From Botrimarina sp964353155 (GTDB taxonomy: Bacteria > Planctomycetota > Planctomycetia > Pirellulales > Lacipirellulaceae): 64,000 bases of DNA. The translations under genes were made by a program, and so were the position numbers. Shown here piece after piece: positions 15,779 through 25,062 of this stretch. Below the pieces are notes generated by a model. The model made no database searches. It saw only the letters and a program-made list of their open reading frames with translations, and was not told the DNA's origin. The stretch covers positions 6,241-70,240 of the forward strand of contig CAYGUP010000016.1 of the NCBI GenBank assembly GCA_964353155.1. Reading direction: 5' to 3'. The first letter of the stretch is position 1; each line of letters opens with the position of its first letter.

Positions 15779-18181
15779 ATGACGAGACCGTCAACCAACC
15801 GGCCGATCCGTGGCGTCGCCTTGTGTGCCGTGTTGTCTTGCTGCACGGTCGCTTCGGCGAAGGTGACGTACGAAGAGCACATCAAGCCGATCTTCCGTGA
15901 GCATTGCGCCGGTTGCCACAACCAAGACGACGCAGCGAGCGGGCTCGCCCTCGACAACTTCGACGCGATCCTCGCCGGCGGGGCGGGTGGCGAGGCCTTG
16001 GCCGCTGGCGACCCGGACGACTCGCGTCTGTGGCGGCTGGTGAACCACGACGAGGAGCCCGTCATGCCGCCCGGCGGCGACAAGCTACCCGCCGGCCAGC
16101 TCGCCGCGATGAAGGAATGGATCGAAACAGGTCTCCTCAAAGACGCCGGCTCGAAGCCGATGGCCTCGCGCAAGCCGGCGATCGCGGCGGTCGAGGCCGG
16201 TGAGCTTGGCAAGCCCCAGGGCGAGCCCGCCATGCCGACCGGTTGGTTCCGCCAAACCGTGCTCACTTCCAGCGTGGTCGGGCCGATCGATTCCCTGGCC
16301 GCGAGCCCGTGGGCACCGGTGGTCGCCGTGCCGTGGCAACGGCAGGTCTCGGTTTACCATACGAAGAACCATCGTTTGCTCGGCGTGATCCCTTACCTGG
16401 AAGGCTCGCCGCGTGTCGTCCGTTTTAGTCGCGACGGGTCGCTGCTCTTGGTAGCCGGCGGTTTGGACGGGGCCTCGGGCAGCGCGTCGTTGTTTGACGT
16501 GAAGACGGGGGCTAGGCTGGTGACCGTCGGCGATGAACTCGACGCGGTCCTCGCCGCCGATGTGAGCGCCGACAACCGGCTCGTGGCGATCGGCGGTCCC
16601 AAGAAGAAGGTCCGGGTCTTCCGGGTCGCCGATGGCTCGCTGGCCTACACGTGCGAGAAGCATACCGACTGGATCACGGCCCTCGCGTTCGGCCCGGCGG
16701 GCAAGCTCTTGGCGACAGGGGATCGGGCGTCGGGCCTTCGGTTGTGGGATGCGTCGGCCGGTCACGAGCGCGCCGACCTGCGTGGTCACAAGCAAGCGAT
16801 CACGGCCATCGATTGGCGGCGCGACGGCGGCCTGCTCGCCTCGGCGAGCGAGGACGGCTCCGTGCGGCTGTGGAACGCCGCCGGGGCTTCGGTGAAATCG
16901 ATCAACGCCCACAAGGGCGGTACCGCTTCGGTCGCGTTCGCCGCTGACGGAAGACTTGTCAGCACGGGGCGTGATCGGCTGGCGAAGGTCTGGAAGCCGG
17001 ACGGGGCCCACCTGGCCGATATGAAGCGGCTCGATGATATCGGCTTGGCGGCCGCGTTCACTCACGCCGGCGATCAGGTCGTGGTCGGCGACTGGACGGG
17101 CGGCGTGCAGTGTATCGACGTCGCCACCAAGCAGCGTGCTGCCCGCCTGACTCCCAATCCGCCGCGGCTCCAGGACCGCCTAGTTCGTACCAGCCAGAAG
17201 TTGTCAGAGGCCGTGAAGCGGCTGACGCAAACCAAAGGCGATCACCAACAAGCCACCGAAGCCCTTGCGGATGGTCGAGCGCGTCACAAGACGCATCGGG
17301 AAGCCGTTACCGCAGGCAAGCAAGCTAAGGAAGCCGCGGAGCAATCGATGCAAGCCGCCGACGCCGAGGCGACCGCTTCGACCGCGGCGTTCGAGGCCGC
17401 GATGCAGTTGCTAGCCGATGCCGAGCAACGATTGACCGAGGCTAAGAAGGCCCTGGCAGAATCGGGAATGACCGATGCGACGGACGATGCCGTCGACAGC
17501 CTCGCGGAGGAGGCCGAACGCCTCGCCGATGCGGTCGATGCGGCTCGTGCCGATCGCAACAACGCGCGGGCCGAGCTCGCGACGCAAGAGAAACGCCGAA
17601 CCGATGCCCAGGCCGCCTTGGCCGTGGCAAAGAAGGATAAGGCCATTAGCGAGCAAACGGCCGCTCGGTTGGAGGAGCAGGCGAAGCAGTTGCCGAAACT
17701 TCCCGAGCTCGAAGCGGCCGTTGCCAATTCAGAGGCAGCGGTTGAGAAGGCCTCGTGTCGTCGCGCGTCGATGCAGAAGCGACACGATCGCCTCGAACAT
17801 GAGATCGCTTCGTACGATACCGCGATCGCCACCCTCTCAAACGAAGCCGCTGCGGCGACCGCGGAACGCGACAAGCTGAGCGGCGATGCGGAGCGGCTCA
17901 AAGCCGATCGAGACGATCGCTCCAATCAACTCGCCGAGCTCCAAGCGGAAGCGGACCGGCTGGCGACCGAGGCCGAGGCACTCGAACGGCGTCTGAAGGA
18001 AGCACGCGACCAACGCGGCGGGTCGCAGGCCGAGTTGGACCGGCTCGACGAGACGCTCGAGTCGAGGCTAAGCTCGATCGCAGCCGCCGAACGACGGGCG
18101 TCGCTAGCCGAGGCCCGCCTCGCCGCCTTGCGCGAGGCCGAAGCTTGGCGCGCGGCACGCGACGCCAAGGAACAACGATGA
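15779..18181 (+). CDS. Planctomycete cytochrome c (PSCyt1)-WD40 protein with long coiled-coil tail
   Basis: The ATG at 15779 lies 9 bases after the previous stop; the product is 800 residues with an export signal. A CXXCH haem motif is at Cys43-His47 (HCAGCHNQ), followed by MPPGGDKL as in planctomycete cytochrome c domains. Residues ~165-450 carry WD40-type repeats (SRDGSLLLVAG, LLATGDRASGLRLWDAS, LLASASEDGSVRLWNAA, LVSTGRDRLAKVWKPDG). From ~460 to the end there is a long Ala/Glu/Arg-rich coiled coil. The three-part layout suggests an exported haem protein that scaffolds a complex. It overlaps the permease gene by ATGA, so the ABC transporter may be co-translated with it. Confidence 0.85.
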   Translation: MTRPSTNRPIRGVALCAVLSCCTVASAKVTYEEHIKPIFREHCAGCHNQDDAASGLALDNFDAILAGGAGGEALAAGDPDDSRLWRLVNHDEEPVMPPGGDKLPAGQLAAMKEWIETGLLKDAGSKPMASRKPAIAAVEAGELGKPQGEPAMPTGWFRQTVLTSSVVGPIDSLAASPWAPVVAVPWQRQVSVYHTKNHRLLGVIPYLEGSPRVVRFSRDGSLLLVAGGLDGASGSASLFDVKTGARLVTVGDELDAVLAADVSADNRLVAIGGPKKKVRVFRVADGSLAYTCEKHTDWITALAFGPAGKLLATGDRASGLRLWDASAGHERADLRGHKQAITAIDWRRDGGLLASASEDGSVRLWNAAGASVKSINAHKGGTASVAFAADGRLVSTGRDRLAKVWKPDGAHLADMKRLDDIGLAAAFTHAGDQVVVGDWTGGVQCIDVATKQRAARLTPNPPRLQDRLVRTSQKLSEAVKRLTQTKGDHQQATEALADGRARHKTHREAVTAGKQAKEAAEQSMQAADAEATASTAAFEAAMQLLADAEQRLTEAKKALAESGMTDATDDAVDSLAEEAERLADAVDAARADRNNARAELATQEKRRTDAQAALAVAKKDKAISEQTAARLEEQAKQLPKLPELEAAVANSEAAVEKASCRRASMQKRHDRLEHEIASYDTAIATLSNEAAAATAERDKLSGDAERLKADRDDRSNQLAELQAEADRLATEAEALERRLKEARDQRGGSQAELDRLDETLESRLSSIAAAERRASLAEARLAALREAEAWRAARDAKEQR

Positions 18182-19032
18182 GCGATCCGCCAACGGCCAA
18201 CACCTTACAGCAACCGGCACCACGCACCCATCGGAGCGATCGGCTCTTCGGGCGGGGCTTGTTGGCGATCGCCGCGGTCTACGTCGGGTTGATCGGGCTG
18301 TTGATCGCCGCGGACCTCGGGGCGGTATCGCTGGCCGACTTCCGCGACGCTTGGCGTTCGCCGGAGATCCGCTTCGCCGCCGGCTTGAGCCTCGTGACCG
18401 CGACCGTGTCGGCTGCGTTGAGCGTGTTGGTCGCCACGCCTATCGGCTACTTGATGTCGCGTGGCGTCAGCGGCGAGGGCTGGCGACGGCGTGGCTGGCT
18501 TTACCAGTTGCTCGACGGCCTGCTCGACGCGCCGGTCGTGCTGCCCCCGGTGGTCGTGGGGCTCAGCCTGCTCATCCTGTTCCGCACGACGCCCTTCTCG
18601 TGGCTGAGCGACTGGGTCGTCTACGAGACCCCCGCGATCGTGCTGGCCCAGTTCACGGTCGCGTGTGCCCTGGCCGTGCGGACGATGCGTGCGACCTTCG
18701 ACCAGATTCCCGATCGGCAAGAGAAAGTCGCAATGACGCTCGGCGCGAGCCGCGCCCGTGCCTTCGCGACCGTGTTGTTGCCGCGGGCCCGGCCCGGTTT
18801 GTTGTCGGCGGCGACGGTTGCTTGGGCTCGCTCGCTGGGAGAGTTTGGCCCCGTGTTGCTCTTCGCCGGGACCACGCGGATGCGGACCGAGGTGCTGCCG
18901 ACGACGGTCTACCTCGAACTGCAATCGGGCAACCTGCGTGGCGCGTTGGCGGTGAGCCTGATGATGATCGGCGCGGCGGTTGTCGTGCTGGTCACGACGC
19001 GGCTACTCGGGCGATCGCGATCGATGGTTTGA
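18178..19032 (+). CDS. ABC transporter permease (molybdate/tungstate/sulfate type)
   Basis: The ATG at 18178 overlaps the preceding stop (ATGA) and has AAGGAA upstream. The 284-residue protein has about six membrane segments. The cytoplasmic EAA loop is visible as KVAMTLGASRARAFATVLLPRARPG in two parts, and LDAPVVLPPVVVGLSLLILF matches ModB/TupB/CysT permeases. No substrate-binding protein is encoded nearby. The ATPase (18992-19675) is on the opposite strand and the two genes overlap tail to tail by 41 bases. The substrate cannot be decided; tungstate or molybdate is the best guess. Confidence 0.85.
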   Translation: MSDPPTANTLQQPAPRTHRSDRLFGRGLLAIAAVYVGLIGLLIAADLGAVSLADFRDAWRSPEIRFAAGLSLVTATVSAALSVLVATPIGYLMSRGVSGEGWRRRGWLYQLLDGLLDAPVVLPPVVVGLSLLILFRTTPFSWLSDWVVYETPAIVLAQFTVACALAVRTMRATFDQIPDRQEKVAMTLGASRARAFATVLLPRARPGLLSAATVAWARSLGEFGPVLLFAGTTRMRTEVLPTTVYLELQSGNLRGALAVSLMMIGAAVVVLVTTRLLGRSRSMV

Positions 19033-19675
19033 TCGAGGCGTCGAGCTCGACCAGCGTGCCATCCTGGATCCGCACCACCCGGTCGGCGCTCCGCTCGGCA
19101 AGGCTGTCGTGTGTGGCGTGCAGGATGGTCATGCCGCCGCCTGCCTTGAGTTCGCGGATGACGGTGTAGACGTCCTCGGTGGCTTCGTGGTCGAGTCCGT
19201 TGGTCGGTTCATCGAGCAACAGGATGTCGGGTTCGAAGGCGATCGCCCGGCCGATGGCGACCCGCCTTGCCTCGCCGCCGCTCAGGGAAGCGATGCCGCG
19301 ATCGAGCAGGGCCCCGAGTCGGAGCGTCGCGGCGACGGCGGCCACGCGCTCTTCGCGTTCCGCCCTGCCCCGCCGCCTGGCTCGGAGGGCATAAGCCAAG
19401 TTGTCTCGCACCGACATGGTCGGGAACAACGCGCCGTCCTGCGGCACGTAGCCGAGGCCCCGCTCAGCAACGGAGAGCTCGCGGCAATCGATGCCTCTGA
19501 GCAAGATCGCTCCGGAGGCGATCGGTCGCAGGCCGACGAGGGCTTCCAGCAGCGTGCTCTTGCCGCTGCCGGACACGCCCGTCAAGACGACGTGCTCGCC
19601 AGCTTGGACACTCAGGTCGATCCCAGCAAGGCGGCAGTCGCCGGCTTCGATCGCGAGTTGAGCGAATTGGATCAT
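18992..19675 (-). CDS. ABC transporter ATP-binding protein
   Basis: This 227-residue ATPase has Walker A at residues 33-41 (GVSGSGKST), a Q-loop segment (GYVPQDGALFPTMSV), the signature LSGGEARRVAIGRA and Walker B ILLLDEPTNGLDHE, followed by the switch histidine in HATHDSLAER. It is the third gene of the minus-strand PSD1-DUF1501 operon, 46 bases after the DUF1501 stop. It presumably pairs with the convergent permease encoded at 18178-19032. There is no regulatory TOBE domain, in contrast to ModC. Confidence 0.85.
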   Translation of the reverse strand: MIQFAQLAIEAGDCRLAGIDLSVQAGEHVVLTGVSGSGKSTLLEALVGLRPIASGAILLRGIDCRELSVAERGLGYVPQDGALFPTMSVRDNLAYALRARRRGRAEREERVAAVAATLRLGALLDRGIASLSGGEARRVAIGRAIAFEPDILLLDEPTNGLDHEATEDVYTVIRELKAGGGMTILHATHDSLAERSADRVVRIQDGTLVELDASIKPSIAIARVAAS

Positions 19676-19721
19676 TCCAAGCCTGCGGGACGGTCTCCGG
19701 TTCGGGAGCAGCTCCCGGCAA

Positions 19722-21161
19722 TCAACTGACGATCTCTTTGACCACGCGAGCCGGCTCGACGCCGGTCAGCTTGAGGTCGAGGCCCTGGAACTTGACGCTG
19801 AACCGCTCGTGGTCGATGCCCAGTTGATGCAGCATCGTAGCGTGCAGGTCGCGCACGTGCACGATGTCCTGCACCGCGTGGTAGCCAAACTCGTCGGTCG
19901 CGCCGTGCTTGATGCCCGGCTTGATGCCTCCGCCGGCCATCCACATGCTGAAGCCCTTGATGTGGTGGTCGCGTCCGGCGTCCTTCGGGTTGCCTTGGAT
20001 CATCGGGGTTCGGCCGAACTCGCCGCCCCAGATGACGAGCGTCTCGTCGAGCATGCCACGCCGCTTGAGGTCCTCGACCAACGCCCACGCCGGCCGATCG
20101 GTCAGGCCGGCGCACTTCGTCATGTAGGGCACGATCCCGCTGTGGTGGTCCCAGCCGCGGTGGTAGAGATGGATGAACCGCACGCCCCGTTCGGCGAGCC
20201 GACGGGCGAGGAGGCAATTCGAGGCGAAGCTGCCATCGCCCGGCGTGGCACCGTACATCTCGAGGGTCTCAGCGGTTTCGTCGCCGACGTCGGCCAGCTC
20301 GGGCACGGAAGACTGCATGCGGAACGCCATTTCATACGCGGCGATGCGGGCATCGATCGCCGGGTTGTTCACGCGGCCGTTGCGGTGGGCGTCGAGGCCT
20401 TTGATCGTATCGATCAATCGGCGTTGCGAGGCATCGTTCACGCCTGGCGGATTGCCGACGTAATGGACGATGTCACCCTTCGAATTGAAGGGCACGCCCT
20501 GATAGCGGCCGGGAAGGAAGCCGGCGGACCATTGTCGCGAGGCGATCGGCTGCGGGTTGCGGCCGCCGGTGCTGGTCAGCACGACGAAGCCGGGTAGGTT
20601 CTCGCTCTCGCTGCCCAAGCCATAGGTGACCCACGACCCCATCGACGGCCGGCCGCTGATGGCCGTGCCGGTGTTCATGAAGGTGTGGGCCGGGTCGTGG
20701 TTGATCTGGTCGGTCACCATCGAGTTGATGACACAGATATCGTCCGCGAGCTTGGCCGTGTGCGGGAAGAAGTCGCTGACTTCGAGCCCCGACTCGCCAT
20801 ACCGTTTAAACTTGGTCATCGCCCCCTGCGCGAGGAGTTCTTTCCCCTGCAACTGAGCGATCGGTTGACCCGCCGTCACGCCGGCCGGCATCGGCTTGCC
20901 GCTGAGTTCGGTCAGCACCGGCTTGTTGTCGAACGACTCCAGGTGCGAGGGGCCGCCCGCCATGCAGAGGAAAATGACCCGCTTCGCCTTAGGGGCAAAG
21001 TGCGGTAAGCCCGGCAGGCCGGGCACCGCACCCGCGGACGGGCCGGCGGGCAACGAGGCCGCGGGCAGGTCGCGGGCGAAGAGCGAGTTCAACGCGGCCG
21101 AGCCAAGCCCGAGCCCCGTGGTACGCAAGAACGCCCGACGTTGTAGCGATCGAAGGTCCAT
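19722..21161 (-). CDS. DUF1501 family protein
   Basis: This 479-residue protein opens with a Tat-like signal (LQRRAFLRTTGLGLGSAAL). Family motifs are HFAPKAKRVIFLCMAGGPSH, QINHDPAHTFMNTGTAISGRP, LYHRGWDHHSG and IWGGEFGRTPMIQG, then GRDHHIKGFSMWMAGGGIK in sequence. It begins 7 bases after the stop of the PSD1 gene (21169-23580), the standard planctomycete pair. It is close in motif sequence to the DUF1501 protein at 38809-40299 and distinct from the shorter one at 9622-10932, so the window holds two DUF1501 subtypes. Confidence 0.88.
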   Translation of the reverse strand: MDLRSLQRRAFLRTTGLGLGSAALNSLFARDLPAASLPAGPSAGAVPGLPGLPHFAPKAKRVIFLCMAGGPSHLESFDNKPVLTELSGKPMPAGVTAGQPIAQLQGKELLAQGAMTKFKRYGESGLEVSDFFPHTAKLADDICVINSMVTDQINHDPAHTFMNTGTAISGRPSMGSWVTYGLGSESENLPGFVVLTSTGGRNPQPIASRQWSAGFLPGRYQGVPFNSKGDIVHYVGNPPGVNDASQRRLIDTIKGLDAHRNGRVNNPAIDARIAAYEMAFRMQSSVPELADVGDETAETLEMYGATPGDGSFASNCLLARRLAERGVRFIHLYHRGWDHHSGIVPYMTKCAGLTDRPAWALVEDLKRRGMLDETLVIWGGEFGRTPMIQGNPKDAGRDHHIKGFSMWMAGGGIKPGIKHGATDEFGYHAVQDIVHVRDLHATMLHQLGIDHERFSVKFQGLDLKLTGVEPARVVKEIVS

Positions 21162-21168
21162 GGCTGGT

Positions 21169-23580
21169 CTAGTTGCGGGTCAAGGTTTCGCTGAGGTTGA
21201 GCACGGTCCGGGCCGCGAAGGTCCAGGCGGCCAACTCGGCCTGGTCCACGCCGCGGGGCGATGGGCTCAGGCCGACCGAGAGCAACGCCTCGGCGGCTTC
21301 GGGGTTATTGCTGTAGTAGTCGGTCTGGCTCGCCACGAGCGCTTCAACCTGGGCGAGCTCAAACTCGTCGGGAGCACGAGAGACCGCTCGCCGATACAAG
21401 GCCTCGATCCGGGCGCTCGCTTGGTCGCTTGTCTGGCTAAGGACCTCTGCCGCGAGTGAGCGGGCCGCCTCGACAAACGTCGGATCGTTGAGCAGGGTGA
21501 GTGAAGAGAGCGGGGTATTGGATCGAGGCCGTCGGGCCGTGCATTCCTCGCGGGTCGGCGCGTCGAACGCCTTGAGCATCGGATGCAGGTACTGCCGCTG
21601 CCAATGCATGTACAGCCCACGCCGCCATTGACGGCGATCGTCGTGCTGCTTGTAGGTCCGCTTCGGGAAGTTGAGGTTGGCGTAGTAGCCGATGGGCTGG
21701 TACGGCTTGGCGCTCGGCCCGCCGATCTCGCCGTCGAGCAACCCGGCGGTTTTGAGGGCCGTGTCGCGGACCATCTCAGCCGGCAGGCGGAAGCGGGCCT
21801 GACGAGCGAGCAGCTTGTTCATCGGGTCGATCTGCACGACCTCGTCCGAGGCCTGCGAAGACTGCCGATACGTCTGGCTCAGGACCAGCAGCTTTATCAT
21901 GTGCTTCACATCCCAGCCCGAGTCGACAAACTCGATGGCGAGGTTGTCCAAGAGCTCTGGGTGCGTTGGGGGCTGGCCCTGGCCGCCGAAGTCGTCCAGG
22001 ACCACCGCGAGCCCCTCGCCAAACATCAGGTACCAGAACCGATTCGCCATGACTCGGGCGGTTAGTTTGCCGGAGCCACCGTCGGCGTCCGTGAGCCAGC
22101 GGGCCAAGTCGAGCCGCGACGCCCGCTTGCCCTCCTCGACGCGTTCCCAACCGAGTGCGGCGGGCCCTTGGGGCGTGACGACCTCTCCAGACTCGTCTTG
22201 CCAGTCGCCGCGGGCCTGGACCCGCACGGTCCGCGGCTCGGACGACTTCGAGACCATCAACCAAGACGGCTCGGCCATTTTCGCCCGCAGATTGCGTAGG
22301 GCGGCGATGGCATCGGCATCTTGGTCTTTGTCCAAGGCATCCATCTCGGCTAGCACCGCATCGAGCCGTTCCAGTCGCTGTCGTTGGTAAACACTGCGAA
22401 CCTTAATCTGCGGTTCGCGTCGGGTCGGGAGCTTGTTGTATCCGTTGTACGGGCTGCGTAGGTGCGCTTCGTCATCGATGTCGGCGAAGAAGGCGCCGAG
22501 TGCGTAGAACTCTTCGCTAGAGAGTGGATCAAACTTGTGATCGTGGCATTGCGCACACCCGAGAGTCGCCCCCATCCAGACCTGAGAGACATTCCGCACG
22601 CGGTCCGCCATATAGATCGCGCGGTACTCCTTTAGTTGGACGCCACCCTCGTGGGAGGTTTGCTGCAGCCGGTTGTACGCTGAGGCGATTCGGTCATCGA
22701 GGGTCGCGTCGGGGAGCAGGTCGCCGGCGAGTTGCTCGGTCGTGAACTCGTCGAAAGGCTTATTGTTATTGAAGGCGTGGATGACGTAGTCACGGTACGG
22801 CCAGATGTTCTGGTCCTGGTCGCCGTGATAGCCCACGGTGTCGGCGAAGCGGACCAAGTCGAGCCAGTAAGTCGCCATCCGCTCGCCGAAACGCGGCGAG
22901 GCGAGCAGCTCATCAACGATTTCCTCGTACGCCTCGGGCGTTGGGTCGGCGGCGTACGCTTCGACCACGTCGGCCGTCGGTGGCAGCCCAGTCAAGTCGA
23001 AGTGCAGCCGCCTGATGAGTGTGACCGGATCGGCGGGACCGGCGGGCTGTAGCTGCTCTCGTTCGAGCCGATCGAGCACAAAGTGATCGACCCAATTAGC
23101 CAGCCGGACCGACTCGCTGACTTCGGGCGGGGGGCTGCGACGCGGCTCCACGTAGGCCCAGGCCAGCGACCAATTGGCACCGGCTTCAATCCACTCACGG
23201 AGCAATCGCTTCTCGTCTTCGGTCAGTTCTTTGTGGATCTCGGGCGGCGGCATGACGAGGTCGGCATCGTCGCTATCGATCCGTGCCAGCACCTCGCTTT
23301 CGTCAGGAGCGTCGACGTCGATCGCTCGATAGCCGCCGAGGTCTTCCTTAGCGCTCTCCTCGATGTCGAGTCGCAGATCGGCGGCCCGATGGGCCGAATC
23401 GGGCCCGTGGCACTGGAAGCACTTGTCCGAGAGGAGCGGGCGGATGTCTTGGTTGAAGTCAAACTCCCGCGCCGCGGCCGGTGCAGCGGTCGCCGAGACG
23501 GCGATGGCAACCAAGCCTAGGAGCCACCCGCTGGCGGGCTGCCTGAACGCTGACGATGATCTGCAAACGGTGGAGGTCAT
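21169..23580 (-). CDS. PSD1 and planctomycete cytochrome C domain-containing protein
   Basis: The 803-residue product has an N-terminal export signal, then a CXXCH motif (KCFQCHGPDSAHRAADLRLD, Cys54-His58) typical of PSCyt1. DUF1549 follows (NWVDHFVLDRLEREQLQP, LHFDLTGLPPTADVV), containing a second CXXCH in LGCAQCHDHKFDP. DUF1553 (LARWLTDADGGSGKLTARV, NRFWYLMFGEGLAVVLDDFG) runs to the C terminus ending near AARTVLNLSET. It is the first gene of an operon with DUF1501 and the ABC ATPase. Its role is probably exported and haem-dependent, but no reaction is established. Confidence 0.9.
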   Translation of the reverse strand: MTSTVCRSSSAFRQPASGWLLGLVAIAVSATAAPAAAREFDFNQDIRPLLSDKCFQCHGPDSAHRAADLRLDIEESAKEDLGGYRAIDVDAPDESEVLARIDSDDADLVMPPPEIHKELTEDEKRLLREWIEAGANWSLAWAYVEPRRSPPPEVSESVRLANWVDHFVLDRLEREQLQPAGPADPVTLIRRLHFDLTGLPPTADVVEAYAADPTPEAYEEIVDELLASPRFGERMATYWLDLVRFADTVGYHGDQDQNIWPYRDYVIHAFNNNKPFDEFTTEQLAGDLLPDATLDDRIASAYNRLQQTSHEGGVQLKEYRAIYMADRVRNVSQVWMGATLGCAQCHDHKFDPLSSEEFYALGAFFADIDDEAHLRSPYNGYNKLPTRREPQIKVRSVYQRQRLERLDAVLAEMDALDKDQDADAIAALRNLRAKMAEPSWLMVSKSSEPRTVRVQARGDWQDESGEVVTPQGPAALGWERVEEGKRASRLDLARWLTDADGGSGKLTARVMANRFWYLMFGEGLAVVLDDFGGQGQPPTHPELLDNLAIEFVDSGWDVKHMIKLLVLSQTYRQSSQASDEVVQIDPMNKLLARQARFRLPAEMVRDTALKTAGLLDGEIGGPSAKPYQPIGYYANLNFPKRTYKQHDDRRQWRRGLYMHWQRQYLHPMLKAFDAPTREECTARRPRSNTPLSSLTLLNDPTFVEAARSLAAEVLSQTSDQASARIEALYRRAVSRAPDEFELAQVEALVASQTDYYSNNPEAAEALLSVGLSPSPRGVDQAELAAWTFAARTVLNLSETLTRN

Positions 23581-23741
23581 GACGGGGCGTCTGAACGGTT
23601 CTCAACGTGCGTGGCGGCGATCCACCTATTGTAAATGCAGACCCAGATGGGCGTCAGAAGGTCTTTTTCATCCGAGAAGCCCGACAATCGGCTGGCATTC
23701 TCACGCTAGAACCGGCTCGGCCTCCGACTTGATTAACAGAA

Positions 23742-23773
23742 AAGGCCTGGCAACCTGATGGCTGCCGGGCCTT
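23742..23773 (-). terminator. Terminator of the DUF1559 gene
   Basis: The arms 23742-23755 (AAGGCCTGGCAACC) and 23760-23773 (GGCTGCCGGGCCTT) pair with few mismatches. On the minus strand TTCTGTTAATC follows. It lies 43 bases after the stop codon. Confidence 0.65.
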
Positions 23774-23815
23774 GAGTACGTTTTCGTGGTGACTCTCTAT
23801 AGACCCGGAGAGTTT

Positions 23816-24916
23816 CTAGAACTCTTCGTCGATGACACCACCATCGTTACGAGATCCAAGCCAATAATAAGCTCCCATCGAGATTTGTTCCTGGATGAAC
23901 TTCACGTGGCCATCGACGAACGCAAAGTTGGCTCCGCCAGGGTGGCCGCTTCCGAAGGGGACTTGGTACGAAAACTTGTCTTTCAATCCTGGGCCACCCC
24001 ACGGAGTCAGGTCTGTATTAATAGGATGGTGAGTCGCGCGAAGGACACGGCCGTTCGACATTCGAACGTAACCACCCTGAGCGGGGGTATCTTTGTAGTT
24101 TATGGAATTCAGACCTACTCCATTCATGGATCCACCAAAATACCAAGGCACCGGACCACCCTCTTCACTACCTGAAAATGCGGTGTCACCGTACGGTGCC
24201 ATGTGATCGCATTCGCCAATCGCAAAAGTCGAAGATGTGCCGTCGGTAACTTGGTTAAGACTCACAGCGTTGCCACCTAAGTAAACCCCATCGCTGTAGA
24301 GAGGCCCACGCCAGCCGATATTGGCTCTCAGTCTGGGTTCGCCGAACTTAGAACGAAAATTCCCATCAGCAATAGGCGCCCCGTTGGCAGTAGCCCTATC
24401 AGCGTCATCAACCATATTCCATCCACCGTTGACGCCGAAATAATCTCGTCGCGGAACATATCCTTGGTAATTAGTAACGCTGGGGCACTTGTAAACAGCA
24501 ACCTGAAATGTTTCTACGTCAAAGTCTAGCGATCGAGTCAATACCAACCAGTTCCTTTCTCCTGCATCAGCGAAAGCATCTCTAAAAGCCGAGTCAATTG
24601 AAGCGTCTTCAATAAACGGCAGTACGACCGTAAACATACCCACGCCGCGTGGGTCCGTCGCACCCTCAGGGTGACCAGAGGCACCGGTCGGAAGTTCGTT
24701 ATAGGTCGACTCGAAATTTAAGCACCCAAGTTGCAGCTGTTTTAAATTGTTTACGCATTGGTTTCTGCGAGCTGCTTCGCGCGCAGCCTGTACGGCAGGT
24801 AAAAGCAGTGCAACTAGAATTCCTATGATCGCGATAACTACGAGCAGCTCCACGAGTGTAAAGCCTCGTGTCGTTCGTTTCGCAATTCCCGCTTTTAATC
24901 GTAGCTTCGTGAGCAT
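23816..24916 (-). CDS. DUF1559 domain protein with type II prepilin-like N terminus
   Basis: The ATG at 24916 has AAGGA 8 bases upstream and gives 366 residues. A prepilin cleavage/methylation signal (RGFTLVELLVVIAIIGILVA) sits near residues 17-36. DUF1559 follows, with QAAREAARRNQCVNNLKQ, the ITDGTSNT-like VTDGTSSTFAIGE and the terminal FVDGHVKFI (with the preceding His-Pro-Gly-Gly-Ala). These pseudopilin-like proteins are massively expanded in planctomycetes. The next gene upstream (25063-25566) encodes the small lipoprotein usually found next to DUF1559. The gene and its neighbour are noticeably more A+T-rich than the surroundings. Confidence 0.9.
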   Translation of the reverse strand: MLTKLRLKAGIAKRTTRGFTLVELLVVIAIIGILVALLLPAVQAAREAARRNQCVNNLKQLQLGCLNFESTYNELPTGASGHPEGATDPRGVGMFTVVLPFIEDASIDSAFRDAFADAGERNWLVLTRSLDFDVETFQVAVYKCPSVTNYQGYVPRRDYFGVNGGWNMVDDADRATANGAPIADGNFRSKFGEPRLRANIGWRGPLYSDGVYLGGNAVSLNQVTDGTSSTFAIGECDHMAPYGDTAFSGSEEGGPVPWYFGGSMNGVGLNSINYKDTPAQGGYVRMSNGRVLRATHHPINTDLTPWGGPGLKDKFSYQVPFGSGHPGGANFAFVDGHVKFIQEQISMGAYYWLGSRNDGGVIDEEF

Positions 24917-25062
24917 GGCTAATTCCTTATTTACTCGGTCAGTTTTAGACCGCCTTGTCTGATTGTGGCTGGCACGACCGCTGGGTGGCATCTCTTTACA
25001 GTGAAAGGCTATTGGGGCTTGCGTTGCGCGTTCTCGGCCATTGGTGAATTGGAGGGTAACTC

